Source of the DNA: Nitrospirota bacterium
GTDB taxonomy: Bacteria > Nitrospirota > Leptospirillia > Leptospirillales > Leptospirillaceae
Length of the DNA stretch: 64,000 nt
Direction: 5' to 3'
NCBI GenBank assembly: GCA_021785195.1
Contig: JAJYGC010000009.1
Coordinates: 124,001-188,000, forward strand
Positions 36,702-45,622 of the stretch are shown here, in pieces. The notes under the pieces are model-generated. The model did not search any database. It saw nothing but the letters and a program-made list of their open reading frames with translations, and was not told where the DNA came from. Made by a program: the position numbers and the translations under genes. Every line of letters begins with the position of its first letter. The first letter of the stretch is position 1.

Positions 36702-38942
36702 TTAAACTGGGCCATTGGGGTCGCTGCGGTCAAGAACCGGTCGTGGCCGGCTCCCTTCCTGTTGCCCGATAATGCCATCCCCTTCCATCCGTTCAATGAT
36801 GCGGGCCGCCCGGTTGTACCCAATCCTGAGGTGGCGCTGAATGAGGGAGGTTGATGCCTTGCCCTGTCGTTTGACGATTTGGACTGCCTCTGTATAAAGC
36901 TGGTCGTCGTCCTCGGATCCCTCATCTTCGCCTGATTCTCCGGATGGGTTGGGGGTGGTCGTCGAAAGACGCGAAAGAGGGTCTCCGTCCGGGGCCGAAA
37001 TGTCTGACCAGGACTCAACGATGCGGTGGACCTCTCCCTCCGAAATGAATGCTCCATGAAGGCGCCTCAGGGAGTCGGTTCCGGGAGGGCGCATCAGCAT
37101 GTCCCCGGCGCCCAGGAGGAGCTCCGCCCCTCCCTGATCCAGAATGACCCGGGAATCGATCTGAGTGGTGACCTGAAAGGCAATTTTGGTCGGAATGTTT
37201 GCCTTGATCAGGCCAGTGAGAACCTGAGCCGATGGTCTCTGTGTGGCGAGGACAAGATGGATTCCGGACGCCCTCGCCATTTGCGCCAGACGGATGATCT
37301 GGGGTTCGACATCTTTTTTGAGGCTCAACATGAGATCGGCAAGTTCATCGATCAGAATCACGATGTAGGGGAACCACTCCTTTTTTGGACGCGCTTTCCG
37401 ATATTCGCCGATGTTCCGAACTCCAGCGGCCTTCATGATGTCGTAACGCCTCAACATTTCTTCGTTCAGCAATCGGAGTTTTGTGGCGGCGATCCGCGGG
37501 TCCGTGACGACCGGTCCCAGTAAATGGGGAATTCCTTCATACGGGGCAAATTCCAGCCGTTTGGGATCGATCATCAGGAATCGGACCTCATCCGGCCCGG
37601 CATTCATGAGAATGCTGGCAATGAGGACGTTGAGGCAGACGGACTTTCCTGTTCCAGTCGCTCCGGCAATCAGTAAATGGGGCATCCGGGCCAGATCGAA
37701 GGCTACCGGTTCGCCGTTGATGTTTTTTCCCAGTGCCAGTGCAAGAGGGGATCCGATCGCCTTGAAGCTCGGGCTTTGATAGATTTCCCGGAACCCGACA
37801 ATCTGACGGCGGGGGTTGGGGACTTCCAGTCCCACGGCGGACTTGCCAGGAACCGGAACCTGTATGTGAATGTGCGGAACCTTGAGAACCAGTGACAGCT
37901 CGTTCGACAGTCCGGTCACCCGATTGACCTTGATCCCCGGAGCCGGTTGGAATTCAAAAAGGGTGACAACAGGACCTGGCTGTGAACCCGTCATCCGCCC
38001 CTGGACGCCATATGTCCGGAAAAATTCCGACAGGGTGCGTTCCGTTTCCTTCAGAAACTGGGGGGATGTTGCGTCACTGAGGGGGGGAAGGGGGTCCAGA
38101 ATCTGGTCCGGAGGGCGAAATGTGACGGGGGTTGAGGCTGCGGGGCGAGAAAAATGGGGACGTGTTCCTTCCAGTTCGTCTGAACGGGGTTCCTGAAGGG
38201 ATTTGGATTTCGTGGATTGGTCGGGCACGGGCTGGATGAAGGGAAGGGAAGGAAGATCCAGAAACTCTTCTGTCTCCAGACTCTGGGAGACGTCCCGGGA
38301 TGAAGCGAGCGGGGGCTCCTCGGACGGCAATGACGGAACGGGATCCATGGGGGCCAAGGCAGTTTCTTCCTGATGGACTTCTTTTGTTCTTTTGAGCCTT
38401 TCCTTCAGTCGTTCTTCCATCGCATGGAGATGCGGGAGAGCGACTGTCAGCAAAGCCAATGTCAGGACCGTAAGATACAGCAGGAATGCCCCACCGGGGT
38501 TTAACCTGGCCTGGGCGAACCCATAAAGGGCGCCTCCCGACGCCCCGCCGGGAAGGTAGGGGGCGCTCCACCTTTCCGGGATGGCCCCAGCCAGGAGTGC
38601 CGGAACGGAGAGAAAAACAAGGGCCCATCCCCCATAAATGCGAAGGGGGGTCTTTTCATTCTTGACCTGGATCCAAAGCAGGTGGAGCAGGAAGAGGAGC
38701 GGGAGGTAGGCTCCTGTCCCGAGAACCTCGAAAAGGAAGTCGGAAATGGTGGCCCCGACGAACCCCATAAGGTTCCGGTCTATCGTCTGGCTCGAAAATG
38801 TGAATAAGGACGGATCCCCAGGGTGTCCGGTAATCAGGGAGAGGAGAAGGAAAATCAGTAAGGATGTTCCGGCAGTGAGCCGAACATACCTCCCGAGTTG
38901 TTTTTCATGAACAGGCGCTGCCGTGGCTGTGAGGGGCTCCAG
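36702..38942 (-). CDS. ftsK: DNA translocase FtsK (probable CTG start)
   Basis: Pumps chromosome DNA through the division septum and activates dimer resolution. Four N-terminal membrane segments are followed by a low-complexity linker. The motor has Walker A GATGTGKSVCLNVLIAS (near 430) and Walker B VILIDELADLML, then a gamma winged helix (LYTEAVQIVKRQGKAST...IGYNRAARIIERME). The first ATG (38768) would remove TM1 (TSLLIFLLLSLITG) and the conserved HPGDPSLF...NLMGFVGATISD segment. The frame is open back to the rnj stop, with no ATG, GTG or TTG in it. A CTG at 38942 with CGGAG at 7-nt spacing gives 746 residues and the full membrane domain. Confidence 0.93.
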   Translation of the reverse strand: MEPLTATAAPVHEKQLGRYVRLTAGTSLLIFLLLSLITGHPGDPSLFTFSSQTIDRNLMGFVGATISDFLFEVLGTGAYLPLLFLLHLLWIQVKNEKTPLRIYGGWALVFLSVPALLAGAIPERWSAPYLPGGASGGALYGFAQARLNPGGAFLLYLTVLTLALLTVALPHLHAMEERLKERLKRTKEVHQEETALAPMDPVPSLPSEEPPLASSRDVSQSLETEEFLDLPSLPFIQPVPDQSTKSKSLQEPRSDELEGTRPHFSRPAASTPVTFRPPDQILDPLPPLSDATSPQFLKETERTLSEFFRTYGVQGRMTGSQPGPVVTLFEFQPAPGIKVNRVTGLSNELSLVLKVPHIHIQVPVPGKSAVGLEVPNPRRQIVGFREIYQSPSFKAIGSPLALALGKNINGEPVAFDLARMPHLLIAGATGTGKSVCLNVLIASILMNAGPDEVRFLMIDPKRLEFAPYEGIPHLLGPVVTDPRIAATKLRLLNEEMLRRYDIMKAAGVRNIGEYRKARPKKEWFPYIVILIDELADLMLSLKKDVEPQIIRLAQMARASGIHLVLATQRPSAQVLTGLIKANIPTKIAFQVTTQIDSRVILDQGGAELLLGAGDMLMRPPGTDSLRRLHGAFISEGEVHRIVESWSDISAPDGDPLSRLSTTTPNPSGESGEDEGSEDDDQLYTEAVQIVKRQGKASTSLIQRHLRIGYNRAARIIERMEGDGIIGQQEGSRPRPVLDRSDPNGPV

Positions 38943-38960
38943 TGATGGACTCCGTGCGTT

Positions 38961-40655
38961 TTACATTTCAAGGAGAACGGGAATGATGACGGGGTCCCGT
39001 TCAAAGTTTTTCTTGAAGTAGCGGCGCAAATGGTTATGGACATGCGTCTTGAGGGCAGAGACCTCCTTCTTGACTTCAGGATCGAGCGTCTGGAGAAGAA
39101 TCTCAACCTGACTCCTGAGAATTGCGTTCATTTCGAGGGAGAGATCTGAAAGGACGACCCCCCTGGTCGTTACCTCGGGTCCGACCACAATTTCCCCTGT
39201 TTGTTGGGAAAGGGCAAGGATCACAGTCACAATCCCGTCGGATCCCAGTCGTTGTCGGTCACGGATGACCAGATCCTCCACATCACCGATTCCTTTCCCG
39301 TCGATGAAGACCCGGCCAGACGGAATCTTTTCCCGTATTTTCACTTCCGAGGCAGAAAGTTCCAGGACGACCCCATTTTCAATGACAAAGACCCTTTCCG
39401 GTGGAACCCCGGTCTTGATGGCCGTTTGGGCATGCTGGGTCAACTGCCGAAACTCCCCGTGCATCGGAACGAAATAGTGGGGCTTCAGCATCCGGATCAT
39501 CAGTTTCTGGTCTTCCTGGCTTGCGTGGCCCGACACGTGGATCTCGGAGATTCTCTTGTAGAAAACCTTAGCCCCCTTCCGCCCCAGAAGGTTGATGATC
39601 TTGTTGATGGCCCGTTCGTTTCCCGGAATGATCCTGGCCGAAAGAAGGATTGTGTCGCCTTGGCCGATGGAAATGTGCTTGTGGTCCCCAAGTGCCATTC
39701 GGAAAAGGGCGCTCATCGGTTCACCCTGGCTTCCAGTCGTCAGAATGGTCACTTTGTCTGGGGGGTATTGGGTGACTTGGTCAATCCGGATGATCTGGTC
39801 TGCCGGGATGGACAGGTAGCCCAGTTCAGAGGCAATTCGGGAGTTGGTCTCCATGGAGCGGCCTGTCAGGGCGATCTTGCGGCCATTTTTGATGGACACG
39901 TCGGCAACCTGCTGGAGACGGTGGATGTTGGATGAAAACGTGGCCACGATGACCCGGCCGGTCGCTCCCGCGATCATCTGATCAAGCGGTTCTGTGACCT
40001 GACGCTCTGACAGGGACAGTCCTTCCTTCTCAGAGTTTGTGCTATCGCTGATCAGGCAGAGAACACCTTCCTCCCCAAGGCTGCAGAAACGGTGCATGTC
40101 GAAATGCTCATTGTCGATCGGCGTGAGGTCAACCTTGAAGTCCCCGGTATGGAGAATGATTCCGGCATCTGTCCGGATGGCGAACGAGACCCCGTCGGCA
40201 ATGCTGTGAGTGATGCGAATGGGTTCAAATGTAAAGGGTCCCACTGTATATTTCTCGCGGGGTCGGATAGAAACGAGCCTGGGGGGAGAAAGGGACTTGT
40301 GCTGACGGACCTTTCCCTCTACGAGTCCGAGTGTCAAGGGTGTTCCGAATATGGGAACGTCGAACTCCCTCAAAAAATAGGGGATGGCACCTATGTGATC
40401 CTCATGGCCGTGGGTCAGGAAGAGGGCCAGAAGGCGGTTTCTGTTTTCTTTCAGGAAGGTCATGTCCGGAATGATCAGGTCGATTCCGAGAAGGTCGTCT
40501 TCCGGGAACAGGACGCCGCAGTCTACGACGACGATCCCTTCAGGTGTCTCGTAAGCGGTCATGTTCATCCCGATTTCACCAATCCCTCCAAGGGGGATGA
40601 TTCTTACCCACGGTTCGGGTTGGATGATTTTCTCTTTTGCTGAAGCTGTGGTCAC
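38961..40655 (-). CDS. rnj: Ribonuclease J
   Basis: A metallo-beta-lactamase/beta-CASP ribonuclease with endonuclease and 5'-3' exonuclease activity in mRNA decay. The 564-residue protein has the zinc motif LTHGHEDHIGAIPYFL, then THSIADGV, GDFK, SDSTNSEKEG, and the beta-CASP HVSGHASQEDQKLM and PMHGEFRQL. A C-terminal domain completes it. The GTG at 40655 overlaps the rsmA stop (GTGA). AAAGGAG lies 11 nt upstream, slightly far. Confidence 0.95.
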   Translation of the reverse strand: MTTASAKEKIIQPEPWVRIIPLGGIGEIGMNMTAYETPEGIVVVDCGVLFPEDDLLGIDLIIPDMTFLKENRNRLLALFLTHGHEDHIGAIPYFLREFDVPIFGTPLTLGLVEGKVRQHKSLSPPRLVSIRPREKYTVGPFTFEPIRITHSIADGVSFAIRTDAGIILHTGDFKVDLTPIDNEHFDMHRFCSLGEEGVLCLISDSTNSEKEGLSLSERQVTEPLDQMIAGATGRVIVATFSSNIHRLQQVADVSIKNGRKIALTGRSMETNSRIASELGYLSIPADQIIRIDQVTQYPPDKVTILTTGSQGEPMSALFRMALGDHKHISIGQGDTILLSARIIPGNERAINKIINLLGRKGAKVFYKRISEIHVSGHASQEDQKLMIRMLKPHYFVPMHGEFRQLTQHAQTAIKTGVPPERVFVIENGVVLELSASEVKIREKIPSGRVFIDGKGIGDVEDLVIRDRQRLGSDGIVTVILALSQQTGEIVVGPEVTTRGVVLSDLSLEMNAILRSQVEILLQTLDPEVKKEVSALKTHVHNHLRRYFKKNFERDPVIIPVLLEM

Positions 40656-41557
40656 GGTTTCAAGAGCTCCTTTCCCATTTGATGCATTCTATCAAAAAAG
40701 GGGGGATGATGTAGTTTGATGTCTTCAGAAAGAAGCAAAAAGTCTTCAGGGCCCAATCCATCCACTTTGCGGTCCAGTCGTCCCTCTCCTGCCAATGAAA
40801 AGAGCTGACCCGGAGACAGGTCCATATCGGGGAACGCAATTCTGAAGGCACGGGACAATGATTTCCTCCGGTAACAGAAAAGATTCCTGGAAATGGCGAT
40901 GGCCGCCCAGATGACCGCGTTTGGTGGTGTCGCACTGGGTTTGACGGTGACCACGGAAGAATGGACTTTGGGTGCAGGATGAAAGGCTCCGGGTGGCAGA
41001 TCCATCCGTTTGCGGACTTCCGCCAGATAATGGGAGACGAGGGAGAGGTGCCCATAGTCCGGGTCTTGCTGTTTTGCCACCAGACGGCGAGCGACTTCCC
41101 GTTGAAACATCAGAACCATGAAGGTCGGCGGGTGATTTGAGCCCAGGATCCGAAGGTAGAGGGGAACCGAAATGTTATATGGCAGATTGGAAACGATCAT
41201 GTAGGGGCTTTCTGTGTCTCCGAAGGGATATTCCATGGCATCCGCCTCAATGATGCGGACACGGGTTTGCCCTTCAAACTGCTGTTTCAGCGACTGAATC
41301 AATCGGGAATCCCGCTCGAGAAGACGCAGATCCTCTGTCATCCCGGCAAGCCAACCGGAAAGGATTCCCCGTCCGGGTCCGATTTCGATGATTGTTCCCG
41401 GGGCCTCCGTCGATTCCTGTGCCAGGGCAGCAATCTTCCGGGCCGTTTCAGGATCGGTCAGGAAGTTTTGTCCAAGACTTTTCCTGGGAGGGGGGAGTTC
41501 GAAACCGGTCGAACCAGTGCGGGTGGAGGTGGGGTTTCTGCGTGTTTTTAGAGGAAT
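40652..41557 (-). CDS. rsmA: 16S rRNA adenine dimethyltransferase (non-canonical start)
   Basis: Dimethylates two adenines near the 3' end of 16S rRNA (KsgA). The full N-terminal signature KSLGQNFLTDPETARKIAAL and SAM motif IIEIGPGRGILS are in frame upstream of the first ATG (41341), so that ATG is internal. SNLPYNISVPLYL is the catalytic NLPY motif. After the in-frame stop near 41585 there is no ATG, GTG or TTG before KSLGQNFL. The best candidate is ATT at 41557, with AAAGGA 10 nt upstream, giving 301 residues. A sequencing or real frameshift near the 5' end is the alternative. Confidence 0.9.
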   Translation of the reverse strand: MPLKTRRNPTSTRTGSTGFELPPPRKSLGQNFLTDPETARKIAALAQESTEAPGTIIEIGPGRGILSGWLAGMTEDLRLLERDSRLIQSLKQQFEGQTRVRIIEADAMEYPFGDTESPYMIVSNLPYNISVPLYLRILGSNHPPTFMVLMFQREVARRLVAKQQDPDYGHLSLVSHYLAEVRKRMDLPPGAFHPAPKVHSSVVTVKPSATPPNAVIWAAIAISRNLFCYRRKSLSRAFRIAFPDMDLSPGQLFSLAGEGRLDRKVDGLGPEDFLLLSEDIKLHHPPFFDRMHQMGKELLKP

Positions 41558-41659
41558 ATTCCGGCCGTCCTTTCTATGCCTATTTTTCTTTCAATGCCAA
41601 TCTGTTCTAAAATATCACACCTTCACCGACTAGGAAAAGAAATCCGGAAAGAGAGATTG

Positions 41660-42754
41660 ATGGAATCACGCTTCCCCTATGACAATAGCCTTCTGTTCGG
41701 CCAAGGGGAGGACTCCGAGGAAAAATGGGCGTTCCGTTGGTTTCTTCTTGTCTCATTCCTCGTCCACATCGGGGTTTTGCTCCTGTTTATCAAGAATCCC
41801 GCGGTCCGGAACGCTCTTGAAGAAATGCTCCAGGCCCATAAAAAGCCCTTGACGATGGCCCAGTTAAAGAAGCAGGAAGAGGAAAAAAAGCCTGTGTTCA
41901 TCGACTTGCTGGATCCATCAAAGGTTCCCCTGGCCAATCAGTCCATGGCTCCGCCCCTGCCCAAGGGGTACTCCCTTTCGGGCAAGCTCAATGCTCCGAA
42001 CCGAATGGAACGAAAAGCTTCTCCTTCCTCTCCGGAGGAACGTCCATCCCCTGCCCTCCAGGAAAAGACCCCTGAATCGGAATCGGCCCCGCTCCCTGTT
42101 TCACATCAGCAGAAGGCCCGTTCCTCGGATCGTCCCGGTTTCAGAAAGGTGAAGAAAAGCCAATCCGATCACAAAAGGGAAAGAACGGTCAAAAAATCCC
42201 GGAAGGTTCACAAGAAGCAAAAGGTACAGCGGGTGGCAGAAATGAAGCCGGTTCCCAAAACGGTTCCCTCTCCTTCGAAGTCCCCGGCTCAGACAACCAT
42301 TTCAAAAAGTCAGATGCAGCAAATCCTTTCCCAGGCGTCGCTGGGAACGCCGTTTACTCATCACCTCAACCTTGCCCAGGACCTTGCCCCTGCCTATTCC
42401 GACCAGTCGAATGAACTGAACAGGATCGCTGCCAACCTGGAGGACGAGACATATTCCAGCTATATCAAAAGGATTCAGGAACGATTCGAAACGATTGGCG
42501 AATACCCCCAGGAGGCCCAGCAGCGCGGAATTACGGGGAGAGCTCTTGTCACGTTCACCATCAAAAAGGATGGGACTCTGGCAAACGCACGCTTGACGGA
42601 ATCCTCGGGTTCCCGGATTCTAGATGAGGAAGCACTGAGGATTGTTCGTGTGGCGGCTCCCTATATTCCGCTTCCAAAATCATTTCACAAGCAAGAACTG
42701 ATTCTTACCTGGGCCTTTATTTTTTATAACGGGGGCTTTCATGTCATCCAGTAA
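41660..42754 (+). CDS. TonB-like energy-transducing protein
   Basis: A 364-residue protein. One N-terminal membrane helix (WFLLVSFLVHIGVLLLFIK) is followed by a long Lys/Pro/Ser-rich periplasmic region. The C-terminal TonB domain has YPQEAQQRGITGRALVTFTIKKDGTL and LDEEALRIVRVAAPYIPLP. The SxxxH-like arrangement in the helix (SFLVHIG) is typical of TonB coupling to ExbB/ExbD, which are not in the window. ATG 41660 lies after a weak GAGAG site; starts upstream lack support. Its end overlaps the next gene by 14 nt. A TolA-like function is an alternative. Confidence 0.82.
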   Translation: MESRFPYDNSLLFGQGEDSEEKWAFRWFLLVSFLVHIGVLLLFIKNPAVRNALEEMLQAHKKPLTMAQLKKQEEEKKPVFIDLLDPSKVPLANQSMAPPLPKGYSLSGKLNAPNRMERKASPSSPEERPSPALQEKTPESESAPLPVSHQQKARSSDRPGFRKVKKSQSDHKRERTVKKSRKVHKKQKVQRVAEMKPVPKTVPSPSKSPAQTTISKSQMQQILSQASLGTPFTHHLNLAQDLAPAYSDQSNELNRIAANLEDETYSSYIKRIQERFETIGEYPQEAQQRGITGRALVTFTIKKDGTLANARLTESSGSRILDEEALRIVRVAAPYIPLPKSFHKQELILTWAFIFYNGGFHVIQ

Positions 42755-44798
42755 GGGGTGGGTTGCCAGACTTTCATTGGTGCTTGCTCTTGTGATGGCT
42801 CCATGTTTCCAAGCTTCAGGGGCTTCATCCACCGAGGACTTCAAGAAAATTGACTTGTATTCCCAAGTGATTGCTTCCGTCAATCTGGGAAATAACCGGC
42901 AGGCCAAAAGGCTTTTGTCCGACATGCGTCCGGATTTGCTTGAACGGATGCCGCCCGAATACCGAAAGCGCCTCTCCTTCCTTAAGCTCTGGTACTTCCC
43001 GACGGCAAGATTTTCGGGACCTTCTGTCCGTAACGTGAATCAGGTGGCCGGGAACCTTGGGGACGTCCTGTTCTGGAGATTTTTGAATAGTGGCAAGGTT
43101 CAGGACGCACGTTTCCCGGGGTTGAGGGAAAAACTCTCCCGAATGTTTCCCAATTCTCCGCTTTACCATGGTCCGGGGAAATTGAGTGTCCATTCAGCCA
43201 GTGCCCTTTGGCAGGAATCGCTCAGGGCGATTGATCAGGGGGACATGGAACGGGCGACCCGCCTGTGGAAGCGACTTGTTGAAAAACATCCCCTTGCCCC
43301 CGAAAGTGGTCTGGCAGTCAATAGACTTGGTCCCCGCATCATGGATGGGGGCATTCTCGTTCCAAGGTGGAGACTGCTGGTTTCGATGGGGATGGGGAAG
43401 GTGGCCGCACGGGAAGCCAGGTCCTATCTTGCCCATGCCCAGCTATTCCCCTATCGGGATTTGGCCATTCTTGTCCTCTCCCAGGCGCAAGGGAGAGAAG
43501 GAAAGGGCAGCGAGGCCCGAAAACTCATCTCTCAGGATCTTGCCCAGAAAGGAATTCACCTTGACTCCCTTCTCCTGGGAGAACGGTGTCGGCTTTTTAG
43601 CCACTTTCACAAAAAAATAGATTGTGTGGCCCAATTTCTGATCCGTTACCCAAACTCATTGGCCGGCAGGCATCTTGCCATCGAAGTCCTGAGACAGGAT
43701 CTGCTGACGGATGAAGGAACCCCCAACCCCTTATGGAAACCTCCCGCCTTCCTGCTCTTTTCGCCTACAGGACAGGATAGCCTGTGGTTGTACGGACTGG
43801 ATGCTTATTTTCGGGGAAATCGGATCGAAGCCCAGAAAGACTGGGCCCGTCTGGCAAATTATTATCACCGATCGGGGGATACCTCAGGATATCGTGCGGG
43901 AAGGGTCTATTATTTTTTGGGAAGGTTGTTTGCCCTTTCCGGCGATGGGGAAACAGCCAGGATCTGGTACCGTCGGGTGATCTCCGAATTTCCGGATTCC
44001 CCTTATGCCTTGTGGGCGGGGCTTTCCTGTGGAGGCTCATGTCCTTCTTTGCAGGTACGGCTCCATTACCCCAAGGCCATCCCCTACTTATGGCCTCAGA
44101 GTGTTCGCTCCCGGATCCTTTCATTGGTTCAAATGGGGCTATGGGGACCAGCATGGGTGCTCAGTTCCTTGCGGGACGATCCTTCCCGGATCGGCAACCG
44201 CCTGGTCCGGTATGGCGGAATGGACCTGATGGTTCCGCCAAAAAAACGCTACCAGATCATCCGTCGGGTGGCCGGGATGAAATCAACGGGCCTTTTGCTT
44301 TCCGGTAGTGAGGAAATTTCCCCGGATATCCTTCAGGGGATCCGGGAGTCAGGGGTCGATCGTGATTGGGCCCTCTCCATCGCCCGTCAGGAAAGTCGGT
44401 TTGAAGGAAGTGCCTTATCGATTGACGGGGCACTGGGCATCATGCAATTGATGCCTAGAACGGCTATTTCCACGGCCAGGAACAGCCCGGATATGAATTA
44501 CAGGCCCGTTTCCCGGAACCTTGGCCGGATCCGGTTGCCGGATGTCAACAGTTATCTGGGGGGGCGCTATCTTGGTCGGTTGTTGGCGCATTTTCCCAAA
44601 AATCCCGAACGTGCGGTAGCATCATATAATGCGGGCCTCCATTCAGTCGTAAGATGGGACCGGCTGTCTCGTGAAGATTGGGATTTTTTTGTGGAGGGAA
44701 TCCCGTTTCAGGAAACCAGACGGTATGATCGAGAGGTTCTCTGGAACTATCTCTTTATCCATAGCCAGGGTTGGAAAAAGAGCGAACAGGAGCCATAA
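42741..44798 (+). CDS. Soluble lytic murein transglycosylase (Slt-type)
   Basis: A 685-residue exported peptidoglycan lyase. The signal peptide is LSLVLALVMAPCFQASGASS. A long alpha-superhelical region with TPR-like repeats follows. The C-terminal lysozyme-like domain has the catalytic Glu in IARQESRFEGSALS, then GIMQLMPRTA, DVNSYLGGRYLGRLLAHF and ERAVASYNAG. It cuts glycan strands forming anhydro-MurNAc ends during growth. It overlaps the tonB-like gene and directly precedes the division genes. Confidence 0.92.
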   Translation: MSSSKGWVARLSLVLALVMAPCFQASGASSTEDFKKIDLYSQVIASVNLGNNRQAKRLLSDMRPDLLERMPPEYRKRLSFLKLWYFPTARFSGPSVRNVNQVAGNLGDVLFWRFLNSGKVQDARFPGLREKLSRMFPNSPLYHGPGKLSVHSASALWQESLRAIDQGDMERATRLWKRLVEKHPLAPESGLAVNRLGPRIMDGGILVPRWRLLVSMGMGKVAAREARSYLAHAQLFPYRDLAILVLSQAQGREGKGSEARKLISQDLAQKGIHLDSLLLGERCRLFSHFHKKIDCVAQFLIRYPNSLAGRHLAIEVLRQDLLTDEGTPNPLWKPPAFLLFSPTGQDSLWLYGLDAYFRGNRIEAQKDWARLANYYHRSGDTSGYRAGRVYYFLGRLFALSGDGETARIWYRRVISEFPDSPYALWAGLSCGGSCPSLQVRLHYPKAIPYLWPQSVRSRILSLVQMGLWGPAWVLSSLRDDPSRIGNRLVRYGGMDLMVPPKKRYQIIRRVAGMKSTGLLLSGSEEISPDILQGIRESGVDRDWALSIARQESRFEGSALSIDGALGIMQLMPRTAISTARNSPDMNYRPVSRNLGRIRLPDVNSYLGGRYLGRLLAHFPKNPERAVASYNAGLHSVVRWDRLSREDWDFFVEGIPFQETRRYDREVLWNYLFIHSQGWKKSEQEP

Positions 44799-45074
44799 GT
44801 GTTCCATGGAAGCCCAGAGGAATGGGATCGTGAGTGGCGCTTCAAGGAGCGCCTGCAACAGATAGAGGCGCTTCTTGTGCGACACCGGGAGATTCTGGAC
44901 GCGGCACTTGAGGAGAATCGGCAGCTTCGGAAAGAAAATCAGCGTTTGGTCAGGATGATGGCTCTCCTGAAGCGGGAAAGGGGGAGGGTAAAAGGGATCC
45001 TGCTACAGGTAGAGGCCCGCATGTTGGGGGCGATTGGAAGGGGGGAGAGGAGCGCAGGTGAGAAAGAAACCTGA
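44799..45074 (+). CDS. Small coiled-coil protein, ZapB-like position and form
   Basis: A 91-residue, highly charged helical protein with a leucine-heptad core (LQQIEALLVRHREILDAAL, ENRQLRKENQRLVRMMALL). The GTG at 44799 follows the slt stop directly, with AGGAG at 6-nt spacing (44788-44792). It overlaps zapA by 17 nt. In E. coli ZapB is a coiled-coil partner of ZapA in the Z-ring. Size, coiled coil and adjacency fit an analogue, but sequence identity is not claimed. Confidence 0.7.
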   Translation: MFHGSPEEWDREWRFKERLQQIEALLVRHREILDAALEENRQLRKENQRLVRMMALLKRERGRVKGILLQVEARMLGAIGRGERSAGEKET

Positions 45075-45393
45075 ACAGGTCCAAGTCAGGGTGAACCGCT
45101 TCACTCTCGCGGTCAAGGGCAATTTTGACCCTGGAAAAATGGAAGAGGCCGCACGGATCCTGAGTGCCATTCTTGACCGGACAGGATCGTCTGACACCGG
45201 GAGTCCCCAGTCTATCCAATCGTTGGCCCTTCTGGCGGCGCTCGAAAAAATTTATGAGAACAAGGAACTTGAAAAAAAAATAAGGGAACTTGAGGACACG
45301 CTGGATCGTCGAGACCGGTTCATCGGGCAACTTGATTCGTCAATTGCAGAGCTGGAACAGAACGCTGAATCACTCTTGCGTGAAAAGCGATGA
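45058..45393 (+). CDS. zapA: Cell division protein ZapA
   Basis: Cross-links FtsZ filaments. The 111-residue protein has the ZapA N-terminal domain (VQVRVNRFTLAVKGNFDPGKMEEAARILSAIL) and a C-terminal coiled coil (NKELEKKIRELEDTLDRRDR). The GTG at 45058 is used, with AGGAG (45048-45052) at 5-nt spacing. It is followed at once by the 6S RNA gene, the same order as zapA-ssrS in gammaproteobacteria. Confidence 0.85.
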   Translation: MRKKPEQVQVRVNRFTLAVKGNFDPGKMEEAARILSAILDRTGSSDTGSPQSIQSLALLAALEKIYENKELEKKIRELEDTLDRRDRFIGQLDSSIAELEQNAESLLREKR

Positions 45394-45410
45394 ACCGGTA
45401 GAATGTTTCC

Positions 45411-45588
45411 AACCCTGCACTGTCCGAGGCGCGGTTGAGTTTGTTACCTACATTATTTGAGAAGTGGCGTGTCAGCGCGTGTGGTGAGCATGCCCGTTTA
45501 CGGGAAGCCTGAAGCCGCCTAGAATGCCAGAAACCTGGTAACGCAGGTATCTCAAATGAAACCGTAACGGCAGGAGCGGGGTTTTTTT
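45411..45588 (+). ncRNA. ssrS: 6S RNA
   Basis: A regulator that mimics an open promoter and binds housekeeping RNA polymerase. The hallmark region GGTGAGCATGC ... GGGAAGCCTGAAG (about 45491-45532) matches the conserved arm of the E. coli RNA. The ends pair as a closing stem: AACCCTGC (45411-45418) with GCGGGGTT (45576-45583), followed by a T-run. Length of about 178 nt is normal. It sits directly after zapA. Ends are inferred from pairing. Confidence 0.88.
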
Positions 45589-45622
45589 GTTTCCCTCGAT
45601 GGGGGCAAGTTCCCGAGAACTC

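Noticed and set aside
36715-37057. Longer lolA with about 100 additional N-terminal residues
   Set aside because: This extension would run antiparallel to nothing but overlap the ftsK coding region in another frame, and it would bury the clear signal peptide.
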